Shown: in pieces, positions 1-7,133 of the stretch
Position numbering within the stretch: position 1 is the first letter of the stretch
Layout: each line of letters starts with the position of its first letter
Origin: an uncultured Alistipes sp.
GTDB taxonomy: Bacteria > Bacteroidota > Bacteroidia > Bacteroidales > Rikenellaceae
NCBI GenBank assembly: GCA_944320985.1
Contig: CALUJN010000069.1
Location: 1 to 35,587, forward strand
Direction of reading: 5' to 3'
DNA: 35,587 bases
The notes under the pieces: generated by a model
Told to the model about the DNA's origin: nothing
What the model saw: only the letters and a program-made list of their open reading frames with translations
The model's database searches: none
Made by a program: the position numbers and the translations under genes

Positions 1-36
1 GATTTACAGGGATTTGCAATCTTTTGCGTTGTTTCT

Positions 37-114
<78 letters not shown>

Positions 115-123
115 TTGCGGGTG

Positions 124-155
124 CAAAGATAAACGTAAATTTTAATTTACACAAT
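124..155 (-). promoter_or_regulatory. Promoter of tRNA-Ala
   Basis: On the minus strand, TATCTTTG (plus 124-131) matches the Bacteroides -7 consensus TAnnTTTG. ATTG (plus 152-155) lies 20 nt further upstream, one base off the -33 TTTG. Transcription would start about 4-6 nt before the tRNA 5' end at 113, which fits a tRNA promoter. Confidence 0.65.
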
Positions 156-201
156 TTTTGGGCAAAAAAAATGCACCCGGAGCCGAATTGTTTTTCAATT
201 G

Positions 202-1083
202 CTATTCAAATCGTGTCAACTCTTCGGGCAGACGGGGCGTCGCACCCTTGCATGTACATACGTAGGCTGAAACCGCTACAGCCCGGGCGTGGGCTGTGGC
301 TATGTCGCATCCGTGCAGCCATGCGGCGCAGAAACCCGCCGTGAAGGAGTCTCCGGCCCCAACGGTATCCGCAACCCGGACCTGCGGTGTCGGAAGATCC
401 GAAACGCCGCCTTCATAAAGGACGTGGCTGCCGCGGCTTCCGCAGGTTAGAATCGTAGCGTACAGCCCGTAGTCCTTGCGCAGCCGGTCGGCGATATGAA
501 GGATCTCTCCGGATTCCATCCCAAGCATCCGGGATATGATGAGGGCCTCTTCGTCGTTTATCTTCAGTATGTTGCACCGTTTCAACGACTCTGCGACAAC
601 CTCCCGGTCGTAGAAATGCTGCCGCAGATTGATGTCGAAGACCCGCAGCGCCTCTTTCGGCGCATCATCCAGGAACGACGTGATCGTACGCCGGGATTCC
701 CCGCAACGTTGGGCCAGTGATCCGAAGCAGATGCAACGCGCCGAGCGGGCAAGTTGCCGGAGTTGTTCCGTGTAGGGTATGTGATCCCAAGCCACGTCGG
801 TGAGGATTTCGTATTGTGGAATTCCCTCCCGGTCCAGTGTCACCTCCACGCGTCCCGTCGGATATTTCACGCGGGCAATATCGGCTTGAAGAGCTCGCTC
901 CGACAAGTTGCGCAGGATCTCTTCACCGTCCGCATCGCTCCCTACTGCACTGACAACGTGGGCGTCGTATCCGAATTGTGCCATGTGCCAGGCGAAGTTG
1001 CCCGGAGCTCCGCCGATCTTACGTCCTTCGGGGAGCATGTCCCAAAGGATCTCTCCCAATCCGATGATGCTGTCGTGTTTCAT
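202..1083 (-). CDS. PfkB-family carbohydrate kinase, fructokinase-like
   Basis: This 293-residue protein belongs to the ribokinase/PfkB family of cytoplasmic sugar kinases, which phosphorylate a sugar with ATP. The N-terminal GLGEILWDMLPEG followed by GGAPGNF (about residues 24-30) resembles bacterial fructokinases. The C-terminal signature DTVGAGDSFTAGF (about 239-251) is the PfkB anion-hole and catalytic-base motif, with Asp245 as the likely base. Length is normal. It lies 84 nt downstream of korB on the same strand, separated by a strong stem-loop, and no clear promoter was seen, so co-transcription with korAB is possible. The substrate cannot be fixed from sequence. Fructose is the best guess; 2-keto-3-deoxygluconate would suit the nearby kdu genes, but the N-terminus looks more like fructokinase. 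Confidence 0.88.
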   Translation of the reverse strand: MKHDSIIGLGEILWDMLPEGRKIGGAPGNFAWHMAQFGYDAHVVSAVGSDADGEEILRNLSERALQADIARVKYPTGRVEVTLDREGIPQYEILTDVAWDHIPYTEQLRQLARSARCICFGSLAQRCGESRRTITSFLDDAPKEALRVFDINLRQHFYDREVVAESLKRCNILKINDEEALIISRMLGMESGEILHIADRLRKDYGLYATILTCGSRGSHVLYEGGVSDLPTPQVRVADTVGAGDSFTAGFCAAWLHGCDIATAHARAVAVSAYVCTCKGATPRLPEELTRFE

Positions 1084-1112
1084 GATGTTTTATCAGTCTC
1101 TCTTTTTACATA

Positions 1113-1146
1113 ACGGCCGGATTCTCCCTGCGGAGAGCCCGGCCGT
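1113..1146. terminator. Stem-loop between korB and the sugar kinase
   Basis: ACGGCCGG (1113-1120) pairs with CCGGCCGT (1139-1146), and inside it TCTCC (1123-1127) pairs with GGAGA (1132-1136) around a CTGC loop. A T-run follows only on the plus side (1151-1156). No T-run follows on the minus side, the direction of both flanking genes. It may be a leaky terminator or a processing or stability element within a korAB-kinase transcript. Confidence 0.5.
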
Positions 1147-1167
1147 CGTCTTTTTTCCGTGGAGAAG

Positions 1168-2199
1168 TCACTCTACCTCCCAGGTGGCACCCGATCGCAG
1201 CAGATCATCCACACAGTGGATCTTGCTCGAGGCCTTGACCTCCTCGACCTGGCGTTCCACGGCGCGGTCGTAGACGGCATCGTCCTCCACGGCGCGGATC
1301 ACACCCAGAGCGACCGGATAGTCGGGGTATTTCATGCCGGCGAGCATCATGTGCAGCGTCGTGTCCTTTTCGTGTGCGTCGTGCGTCAGCACGTCGTCCA
1401 GCGTATAGCCGTCCTGGCCCACCGTTACGACCTTGAGCTTCATGTTTTCGAAGACCAGACCCTTTTCGCGGTTGGCCCCGAAGAGCATCTTCTCGCCGTG
1501 GCGCAACACGACCGTATGTTCGGCCCGCGTAGCCTTGTCACCGGCATATGCAGCGTGGGTCTTGTCGTTGAAGATCACGCAGTTCTGCAATGCCTCGACC
1601 ACCGACATGCCCTTGTGTTTGGCCGCCTCCACAAGGCACTCCTTCGTGAGCTGCACCTCCATGTCGACCGTACGGGCGAAGAACGTGCCTTTGGCCCCGA
1701 TGACCAGCTCGCCCGGGTTGAAGGGCTTCTCGACCGTACCGTAAGGCGACGTCTTGGTGATTTTTCCCAACTTCGACGTGGGGGAGTATTGGCCTTTCGT
1801 CAGACCGTAGATCTCGTTGTTGAAGAGGATGACGTTCAGGTCGACATTGCGGCGGATGGCGTGGATGAAGTGATTGCCGCCGATGGCCAGCGAGTCGCCG
1901 TCGCCGGTTGCCACCCAGACCGAAAGGCGCGGGTTGGCCACTTTGACGCCCGTAGCCACGGCATTGGCGCGTCCGTGTACGGAGTGGAAACCGTAGGTCT
2001 TCATGTAGTAGATGAAGCGCGACGAGCAGCCGATTCCCGACACGAAGGTGAAGAGGTTGTGGGGGGTATCGAGCGCGTCGGCCACTTCGGGCAGTGCGCG
2101 CTGTACGGCGTTCAGGATGGCGTGGTCGCCGCATCCGGGGCACCAGCGTACCTCCTGGTCGCTTTTGAAATCCGCAGGGGTGTATTTGTAGTCTGCCAT
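1168..2199 (-). CDS. korB: 2-oxoglutarate:ferredoxin oxidoreductase, beta subunit
   Basis: This is the thiamine-pyrophosphate-binding beta subunit of a 2-oxoacid:ferredoxin oxidoreductase. With KorA it oxidatively decarboxylates 2-oxoglutarate (or a related 2-oxoacid) to the acyl-CoA and reduces ferredoxin in the cytoplasm. Visible motifs are CPGCGDH (20-26), IGCSSR (56-61), the TPP/Mg motif GDGDS (99-103) and NNEIYGLTKGQYSPTS (from 127). The length of 343 residues is typical. Its start lies 4 nt after the korA stop, so the two form one operon. No 4Fe-4S ferredoxin-type subunit was seen next to it, which is common for two-subunit Kor enzymes. Substrate choice (2-oxoglutarate rather than pyruvate or branched-chain acids) is by family resemblance only. 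Confidence 0.93.
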   Translation of the reverse strand: MADYKYTPADFKSDQEVRWCPGCGDHAILNAVQRALPEVADALDTPHNLFTFVSGIGCSSRFIYYMKTYGFHSVHGRANAVATGVKVANPRLSVWVATGDGDSLAIGGNHFIHAIRRNVDLNVILFNNEIYGLTKGQYSPTSKLGKITKTSPYGTVEKPFNPGELVIGAKGTFFARTVDMEVQLTKECLVEAAKHKGMSVVEALQNCVIFNDKTHAAYAGDKATRAEHTVVLRHGEKMLFGANREKGLVFENMKLKVVTVGQDGYTLDDVLTHDAHEKDTTLHMMLAGMKYPDYPVALGVIRAVEDDAVYDRAVERQVEEVKASSKIHCVDDLLRSGATWEVE

Positions 2200-2203
2200 G
2201 GCG

Positions 2204-4048
2204 TTATTTCAGTAAGGATTCGAATTTTTCTTTCAGCTCGACCACCGTGAAGGGCTGGCCTTCGCACTTGTTGTACTGTTCGTATTGGAACTCCTGGAAG
2301 TTCTGGCGCAGGTAGTTGGCGAACTGTCCTTCGTTGAGCTCGCAGACGACGATCCGGCGGAATCGTGCGAAGATTTCGCGTACGCCGTGCGGCAGCGGGT
2401 TGATGTAGTTGAAGTGGCAGAGCGAGACCTTGTGGCCCTCTTTGCGCATCTCGTCGACGGCATTCTGGAGATGTCCGCGTGTGCCGCCCCATCCTACGAC
2501 GAGCAGATCGCCCTCCTCGTCGCCCCAGACCGTCTGTGCAGGGATGTCGTCGATCACCTTGGCGACTTTTGCCGCACGCGTGTCGACCATCTTCTGGTGG
2601 TTGGCCGGATCGTGCGAGATGCTGCCCTTGACGGCATCCTTTTCGAGGCCTCCGACGCGGTGTTCGAGTCCGACTTTTCCGGGGAATGCCCAGCCGCGTG
2701 CGAGGTTTTCGTTCCGCACGTAGGGCATGAATCCGCCCTCGGGGGCCTTGTCGACGATCGGCGGGCAGATCGTCGGATAGTCTTTCATCGAGGGGATGCG
2801 CCAGGGTTCGGAACCGTTGGCGATGAAGCCGTCGGAGAGCAGCACCACGGGGGTCATGTGCTCCATGGCCAGACGTCCGGCTTCGAATGCGTAGTGGAAG
2901 CAGTCGCTGGGCGACGAGGCTGCCACGACGATCACCGGGCACTCTCCGTTACGGCCGTAGAGAGCCTGCGCCAGGTCGCTCTGTTCGGTTTTGGTCGGGA
3001 GACCCGTCGAGGGGCCGCCGCGCTGTACGTCGACGACGACCAGCGGCAGTTCGGTCATGACGGCCAGTCCGAGGGCTTCGCTCTTGAGCGAGAGACCGGG
3101 TCCGGAGGTGGTCGTTACGGCGAAGTTGCCGGCGAAGGCGGCGCCGATGGCCGTACAGATTCCGGCGATTTCGTCTTCGGCCTGCACGGTCTTCACGCCG
3201 AGGTCCTTTCGTTTGGCCAGCTCTTCGAGGATGACCGTCGCGGGGGTGATGGGGTACGAACCGCAGAAGAGCGGCAGCCCGGCCTTTTCGGCGGCGGCAC
3301 AGAGTCCCCATGCCGTGGCGACGTTTCCGCTGATCGAGCGGTAGGTTCCCTTCTCACGCGGAGCCGGAGCCACGGTGTAGTTGTTTGCGAACTGGTGGGT
3401 ATTTGCGGCGTAGTTGTACCCGGCCTTGATGGCGAGTTTGTTGGCCTCGGCCACGACGGGGTTTTTCTTGGCGAATTTCGAGTCGAGGTAGCGGAGAGCA
3501 TACTCTTCGGGACGGTCGAAGAGCCAGAAACAGATGCCCAGAGCGAACATGTTCTTGCACTTCGTAACGGCCTTGTTGTCGAGGCCGGTCTCCTTGAGTG
3601 CCTCGCGGGTCATGGAGGTGATGTCAGGTACGACGACGTTGTACTCGTCGAGTTTGAGTTCAGCCAGCGGGTCGAGGGTTGCGAATCCGGCCTTTTTGAG
3701 GTGTTCTTCCGTAATCGAATCCCCGTCGATGATGACCGTGGCGCCGGGTTTGAGCCATTTCCGGTTTGCCTTGAGCGCCGCGGGGTTCATGGCTACCAGG
3801 ACGTCGCAATAGTCTCCGGGGTTGAGTTCTCGGTGGTCGCCGTATCATTAAAAAAAAAAGGAGACGCCGGCTACGGTACCTTGCGGAGCGCGGATTTCGG
3901 CCGGATAGTCGGGGAATGTCGAGATTCCGTTACCCAGCAGAGCCGACGTGTCGGAAAAGAGCGTGCCCGTGAGCTGCATTCCGTCGCCCGAATCCCCGGA
4001 GAATCGAATGACCACATCCTGCAACTCCCTCACTTTGGTTTGTTCCAT
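2204..4048 (-). CDS. korA: 2-oxoacid:ferredoxin oxidoreductase, fused gamma-alpha subunit; reading frame broken by a probable sequencing artefact
   Basis: The natural gene starts at 4048 and reads in one frame to 2204 (614 codons). Residues 1-63 ([28 protein letters not shown]) are the start of the gamma domain that Bacteroidetes fuse to the alpha domain. The rest carries the alpha-domain signature [11 protein letters not shown] and [12 protein letters not shown]. Codons 67-68 are TAA TGA (3845-3850), inside an 18-nt block (3842-3859) where homologues, from memory, read roughly G-F-Q-V-H-I. The frame is kept on both sides: after the block it continues [19 protein letters not shown]. That block plus the next 14 nt equals the Illumina P5 surface oligo, so the stops are probably not real. 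An automatic annotation would start at 3790 and lose the first 86 residues. Operon with korB. Confidence 0.85.
3828..3859 (-). other. Illumina P5 flow-cell oligo sequence embedded in korA (probable artefact)
   Basis: Read on the minus strand, 3859-3850 is exactly ten T, 3849-3842 is AATGATAC and 3841-3828 is GGCGACCACCGAGA. Together these are the first 32 nt of the surface-grafted P5 oligo as I recall it. Identity ends exactly where the oligo has its cleavable U. The last 14 nt also make sense as korA codons (GDHRE), so they are probably genomic. Only the upstream 18 nt appear foreign, and they replace the native bases without changing length. Confidence 0.85.
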
Positions 4049-4091
4049 GATTTGGGTATGATTTAGAGGTAACTGATTAACATCGTTTCGA

Positions 4092-4099
4092 CAAATATA
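4092..4099 (-). promoter_or_regulatory. -7 promoter box upstream of korA
   Basis: The minus strand reads TATATTTG, matching TAnnTTTG. The expected start of transcription near 4085 gives a leader of about 37 nt to the korA ATG at 4048. A TTTG occurs upstream (plus 4113-4116), but only 13 nt away instead of about 19, so the -33 element is doubtful. Confidence 0.5.
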
Positions 4100-4348
4100 G
4101 GAAATAAATCTTCAAAACGATCTTTTCCGGGCGTATTTTTCCGCATTTCTGTCGGTTGAAATGCCTTGTTTCGTATGAATTTTGCTTAAAGGATGTGATT
4201 TTGGCAGGGCAGAACCTCTTTTTTCGTAATGAAAAGCGCTGAAAAATGTATCGATCTGGAACCGTGGGAGTTATTAAATTTTTTATCGAACTTCCCGCGG
4301 CCGGGGGCGTGGCGGCCGGAAACGGCCCGGCTCTGCACGTAAGAAATC
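4100..4348. other. Intergenic stretch, no gene recognised
   Basis: Between korA and the kduD terminator there is no convincing reading frame. The left part is AT-rich and the right part has GC-rich self-complementary sequence around 4300-4335 (GCCGGG near 4300 against CCCGGC near 4330). I see no known RNA family. Confidence 0.4.
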
Positions 4349-4379
4349 AAAAAGGCTGTCCCGTCGGGACAGCCTTTTT
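4349..4379 (-). terminator. Rho-independent terminator of kduD
   Basis: A perfect 14-bp stem (4349-4362 with 4366-4379) has core GGCTGTCCC, a GTC loop and A/T arms, giving a T-run on both strands. It lies 32 nt after the kduD stop. No plus-strand gene precedes it, so it serves kduD. Confidence 0.9.
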
Positions 4380-4411
4380 CAGATGAGGACCGCACGAGCG
4401 GTTTTGGGCGG

Positions 4412-5206
4412 CTACTGCGGCTGCTTGCCGATGTAGGCCAGAATACCGCCGTCGACGTAGAGAATGTGACCGTTGACGAAGTCCGAGGCCTCCGAAGCGA
4501 GGAACACGGCCGGACCCATCAGATCTTCGGGCGTACCCCAACGGGCAGCCGGCGTCTTGGCCACGATGAACGAATCGAACGGATGGCGGGAACCGTCCGG
4601 CTGACGCTCGCGCAGCGGAGCGGTCTGCGGCGTGGCGATGTAGCCGGGGCCGATGCCGTTGCACTGGATGTTGTATTCGCCGTACTCGGAAGCGATGTTG
4701 CGGGTGAGCATCTTCAGACCGCCCTTCGCGGCAGCGTAGGCCGATACGGTCTCACGGCCCAACTCGGACATCATCGAGCAGATGTTGATGATCTTGCCGT
4801 GTCCCTTCTTGATCATCGAGGGGATGACGGCCTTCGAGACGATGAACGGACCGTTGAGGTCGATGTCGATCACCTGGCGGAAATCCTTGGCGCTCATCTC
4901 GACCATCGGGATGCGCTTGATGATTCCGGCGTTGTTCACAAGGATGTCAATCACGCCGACCTCCTTTTCGATCTGTGCGACCATGGCATTGACCTGCTCC
5001 TCGTTGGTTACGTCGCAGACGTATCCTTTGGCGTCGATGCCCTCTTCCTTATAAGCGGCGAGACCTTTGTCGACGAGTTCCTGTTTGATGTCGTTGAAGA
5101 CGATCTTGGCACCCTGGCGTGCAAAAGCGGTGGCCAGCGCGAAGCCGATTCCGTAGGAGGCGCCCGTTACGAGGGCTACCTTGCCTTCCAGTGAAAAGTT
5201 TACCAT
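4412..5206 (-). CDS. kduD: 2-dehydro-3-deoxy-D-gluconate 5-dehydrogenase (SDR family)
   Basis: A classical short-chain dehydrogenase of 264 residues. The Rossmann motif TGASYGIG is at 14-21 and NNAG at 91-94. The catalytic set is Ser144 (ICSMMS), Tyr157 and Lys161 (YAAAK). In the unsaturated-uronate pathway, KduD reduces 2,5-diketo-3-deoxygluconate to 2-keto-3-deoxygluconate with NAD(P)H in the cytoplasm. Homologues are often labelled gluconate 5-dehydrogenase, and sequence alone does not separate the two. The kduI gene 127 nt upstream on the same strand decides for KduD. It is likely co-transcribed with kduI, since no promoter box was found in the gap and a strong terminator follows. Confidence 0.9.
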   Translation of the reverse strand: MVNFSLEGKVALVTGASYGIGFALATAFARQGAKIVFNDIKQELVDKGLAAYKEEGIDAKGYVCDVTNEEQVNAMVAQIEKEVGVIDILVNNAGIIKRIPMVEMSAKDFRQVIDIDLNGPFIVSKAVIPSMIKKGHGKIINICSMMSELGRETVSAYAAAKGGLKMLTRNIASEYGEYNIQCNGIGPGYIATPQTAPLRERQPDGSRHPFDSFIVAKTPAARWGTPEDLMGPAVFLASEASDFVNGHILYVDGGILAYIGKQPQ

Positions 5207-5333
5207 TTTTGAATAGGTATTAGTGTTAATTGGTTTGTCTTGTTTGTCGGCATTGGGTTTTCGAAAATCTTTTCCCGGTGCTCCGTGTCCGGGAGTTCCG
5301 GCGGAGAGCCCCTCCTGAGAATGGTCCGAAGAA

Positions 5334-6176
5334 TTATTTCAGATCGGTAATTTTCGAGAAATCCTGGTCGCCGTAGTCGAGGTTCTCACCACCCATACCC
5401 CAGATGAAGGTGTAGTTGTGGGTTGCGGCGGCGCTGTGGATCGACCACTCGGGCGAGAGGACGGCCTGGTCGCCCTTCATCCAGATGTGGCGCGTCTCGT
5501 CGACCTCGCCCATGAGGTGGCAGACGGCGTGCTCCTCGGGTACTTCGAAGTAGAAGTAGGCCTCCATGCGGCGTGAGTGGACGTGTGCGGGCATGGTGTT
5601 CCAGACGCTTCCGGGAAGCAGCTCGGTCATACCCATCTGCAGCTGGCAGGTCGGCAGCACCTGGTTGACGATCATCTTGTTGATGTTGCGGTCGTTCGAC
5701 CCCTCGAGCGAACCCATGTGGGCTACGACGGCATCGGCCTTGGTGACTTTCTTGTCGGGGTAGGAGCAGTGGGCCGTCGTGGAGTTGAAGTAGAATTTGG
5801 CGGGATTCTTCGGGTCCTTGCTTGCGAAGGTGACTTTGCGGTCGCCGGCGCCCAGATAGAGCGCCTCCTTGTAGTCGAGGTCGAAGGATTTGTCGCCGGA
5901 TGTCACGATGCCGGGGCCTCCGACATTGAAGATGCCCAGTTCGCGACGGGTCAGGAAGTAGGGAGCCTTGAGCGGGTCGATGGCCTCGAGTTCGAGGGTC
6001 TCCTGCACGGGCATGGCCCCTCCGACGATCATACGGTCGTACATCGAGTAGACCATGTTCACCTCATCGGCGGCGAATACTTTTTCGATCAGGAAGTCGC
6101 GGCGCAGACGGGCCGTGTCGTAATGCTTGGCATCTTCGGGATGCGCGGCGTAACGGATTTCGTAGTTGGTCTTCAT
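5334..6176 (-). CDS. kduI: 5-dehydro-4-deoxy-D-glucuronate isomerase
   Basis: KduI isomerises 5-keto-4-deoxyuronate, the product of pectin, alginate-like or glycosaminoglycan lyase action, to 2,5-diketo-3-deoxygluconate, the substrate of KduD. The cupin zinc ligands are visible as His198, His200, Glu205 ([14 protein letters not shown]) and His247 (EWSIHSAA). This is the family set, shifted by two from the E. coli numbering I recall. The length of 280 residues is normal. It is the first gene of kduI-kduD. Its leader contains a perfect inverted repeat next to a -7 box, suggesting repression by a uronate-responsive regulator. The polysaccharide lyases that would feed it are not in the window. 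Confidence 0.95.
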   Translation of the reverse strand: MKTNYEIRYAAHPEDAKHYDTARLRRDFLIEKVFAADEVNMVYSMYDRMIVGGAMPVQETLELEAIDPLKAPYFLTRRELGIFNVGGPGIVTSGDKSFDLDYKEALYLGAGDRKVTFASKDPKNPAKFYFNSTTAHCSYPDKKVTKADAVVAHMGSLEGSNDRNINKMIVNQVLPTCQLQMGMTELLPGSVWNTMPAHVHSRRMEAYFYFEVPEEHAVCHLMGEVDETRHIWMKGDQAVLSPEWSIHSAAATHNYTFIWGMGGENLDYGDQDFSKITDLK

Positions 6177-6206
6177 ATATTCGATTTATGTTATATGTGC
6201 ATTTTT

Positions 6207-6222
6207 CGAGGCTTCGGCCTCG
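6207..6222 (-). repeat. Small hairpin in the kduI leader
   Basis: CGAGGC and GCCTCG flank a four-base loop (CGAA on the minus strand). It lies between the predicted transcription start and the kduI ATG, so it would be in the mRNA leader. No T-run follows on the minus strand, so it is not a terminator. Confidence 0.5.
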
Positions 6223-6228
6223 GGCGGA

Positions 6229-6246
6229 AAATTGGCTAACCAATTT
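6229..6246. promoter_or_regulatory. Putative operator of kduI-kduD
   Basis: AAATTGG-CTAA-CCAATTT is a perfect 7-bp inverted repeat at the predicted transcription start of kduI. It resembles the TTGGTnnACCAA-type operators of FadR-subfamily GntR regulators such as ExuR/UxuR, which control hexuronate genes in gammaproteobacteria (from memory), differing at one core base. No such regulator gene is in the window. The role is inferred from position and symmetry. Confidence 0.55.
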
Positions 6247-6255
6247 CTATCTCCG

Positions 6256-6263
6256 CAAAGATA
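6256..6263 (-). promoter_or_regulatory. -7 promoter box of kduI
   Basis: The minus strand reads TATCTTTG, an exact TAnnTTTG. Transcription would start near 6249 with a leader of about 73 nt. No TTTG is found at the -33 distance, which fits a promoter that may need an activator or is weak. Confidence 0.55.
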
Positions 6264-6323
6264 ATAAAAAAATCGGAATTGTTTGATCCGGAGTCGAAAT
6301 AATTTGAAGGGGAGGATGTTGAT

Positions 6324-6995
6324 TCAGCGGATGGAGTTCATGCGGATGCTGGCCTTGACCAGGGCGATGGCTCGGATTCGCGTGATTTCGACCTCCTTGT
6401 CGGCGTGATGGGGGTTCTGGCTGACGAGTTTGACGCAGCCCGGGCGGTCTGATTTCTGAATGTACTTGACGGTGATGTACTCCTCGCCGTCGATGTCGAT
6501 CGAGAGCAGGTACATGTCCCCCCAGAAGATGTCGGGGATGTGCCGGGGCTGTTTGTAGGGGGCGGTGGCGGCGGTTTTGGGCAGGGGATACATCGAGTCC
6601 CCGACAATGTAGATGGCGCCGTCGCACTTCGGGAGGTTGGGGATGTGGATGTAGTTGACGGGTTTCTGCTGCTGCTGGTCGGTGAACAGGGGGACGAGCC
6701 CGGCTGTTCCCTCGATGGAGTAGAGGGGGACGCTCTGCAGCGGAAGCGAGTTGTCGGTGCGATGTCTGTAAGCGGTCAGATCGGGTTCGGCGTTGAACAT
6801 GTTGCCGGTTCCGGATTCGAGCCATTCGGGGTTTACGTTCAATTCTTGAACCAGGATGTTGCGGTTGCGGGCCGAGAGGGCGGCTTTCCCGGTTTCGATC
6901 ATCGAGAGGGCTGCTTTCCCGATTCCAAGGTGCTGAGCCAGTTGTTCTTGGGTCATCCCGAGCTGCTTGCGTATCAATTTTACCCGTTCGTTCAT
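6324..6995 (-). CDS. XRE-family repressor with S24 (LexA/CI-like) peptidase domain
   Basis: A 223-residue protein built like a phage CI or LexA repressor. An N-terminal helix-turn-helix of XRE type spans about 5-60 (LGMTQEQLAQHLGIGKAALS). A linker follows, then a C-terminal S24 self-cleaving domain. Ser134 in GDSMYP and Lys177 in ITVKYIQK fit the Ser-Lys dyad. An Ala98-Gly99 bond (GTAGLVPLF) lies about 35 residues before the Ser, the same spacing as the LexA cleavage site, so damage-induced autocleavage is plausible. It is divergent from a small gene and a phage terminase gene and has its own promoter overlapping theirs, so it probably represses them. It could instead be a host stress regulator, but the terminase context favours phage origin. 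Confidence 0.9.
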   Translation of the reverse strand: MNERVKLIRKQLGMTQEQLAQHLGIGKAALSMIETGKAALSARNRNILVQELNVNPEWLESGTGNMFNAEPDLTAYRHRTDNSLPLQSVPLYSIEGTAGLVPLFTDQQQQKPVNYIHIPNLPKCDGAIYIVGDSMYPLPKTAATAPYKQPRHIPDIFWGDMYLLSIDIDGEEYITVKYIQKSDRPGCVKLVSQNPHHADKEVEITRIRAIALVKASIRMNSIR

Positions 6996-7046
6996 GGCAG
7001 ACTATCAAAAAAAAATATATAAAAAATTTAACTCGATCTGTATAAA

Positions 7047-7061
7047 ATTCAAATTTTGAAT
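7047..7061. repeat. Palindrome near the repressor/terminase switch
   Basis: ATTCAAA-T-TTTGAAT has perfect 7-bp arms around one base. Its centre is 19 nt from the centre of the second palindrome at 7066-7080, about two helical turns. It may be an additional operator for the S24 repressor, but AT-rich DNA makes such palindromes fairly likely by chance. Confidence 0.4.
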
Positions 7062-7062
7062 A

Positions 7063-7070
7063 TATCTTTG
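7063..7070 (+). promoter_or_regulatory. -7 box of the rightward promoter (small gene and terminase)
   Basis: TATCTTTG matches TAnnTTTG exactly. Transcription would begin near 7077, about 57 nt before the ATG at 7134. There is no TTTG at the usual -33 distance, so this promoter should be weaker than the leftward one. Its last bases are part of the palindrome at 7066-7080. Confidence 0.55.
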
Positions 7071-7080
7071 CATTGCAAAG
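7066..7080. promoter_or_regulatory. Putative operator between face-to-face promoters
   Basis: CTTTGCA-T-TGCAAAG is a perfect inverted repeat with 7-bp arms. It overlaps the ends of both the rightward -7 box (7063-7070) and the leftward -7 box (7076-7083) and covers both predicted start points. A dimeric repressor bound here would block both promoters. The XRE/S24 repressor encoded next door is the natural candidate, so autoregulation is expected. Confidence 0.6.
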
Positions 7081-7106
7081 TTAAACAATTTATTTCTGTT
7101 TACAAA
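7076..7106 (-). promoter_or_regulatory. Complete promoter of the S24 repressor gene
   Basis: On the minus strand, TTTG (plus 7103-7106), 19 nt and TAACTTTG (plus 7076-7083) match the full Bacteroides consensus in both sequence and spacing. Transcription would start near 7069, giving a 74-nt leader before the ATG at 6995. It runs head-on into the rightward promoter. Confidence 0.7.
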
Positions 7107-7133
7107 AGAATCTGCTAAAAACCTTTCTTGTCA

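Noticed and set aside
1-36. Attachment site of an integrated element at the 3' end of tRNA-Ala
   Set aside because: tRNA 3' ends are common integration sites, but no repeat of this end, no integrase and no element boundary are visible within the window.
2204-4048. korA as a true pseudogene or a split gene with a real start at 3790
   Set aside because: The frame is unbroken except for an 18-nt block identical to a sequencing oligo, length is conserved and the downstream korB is intact. Artefact is the simpler explanation.
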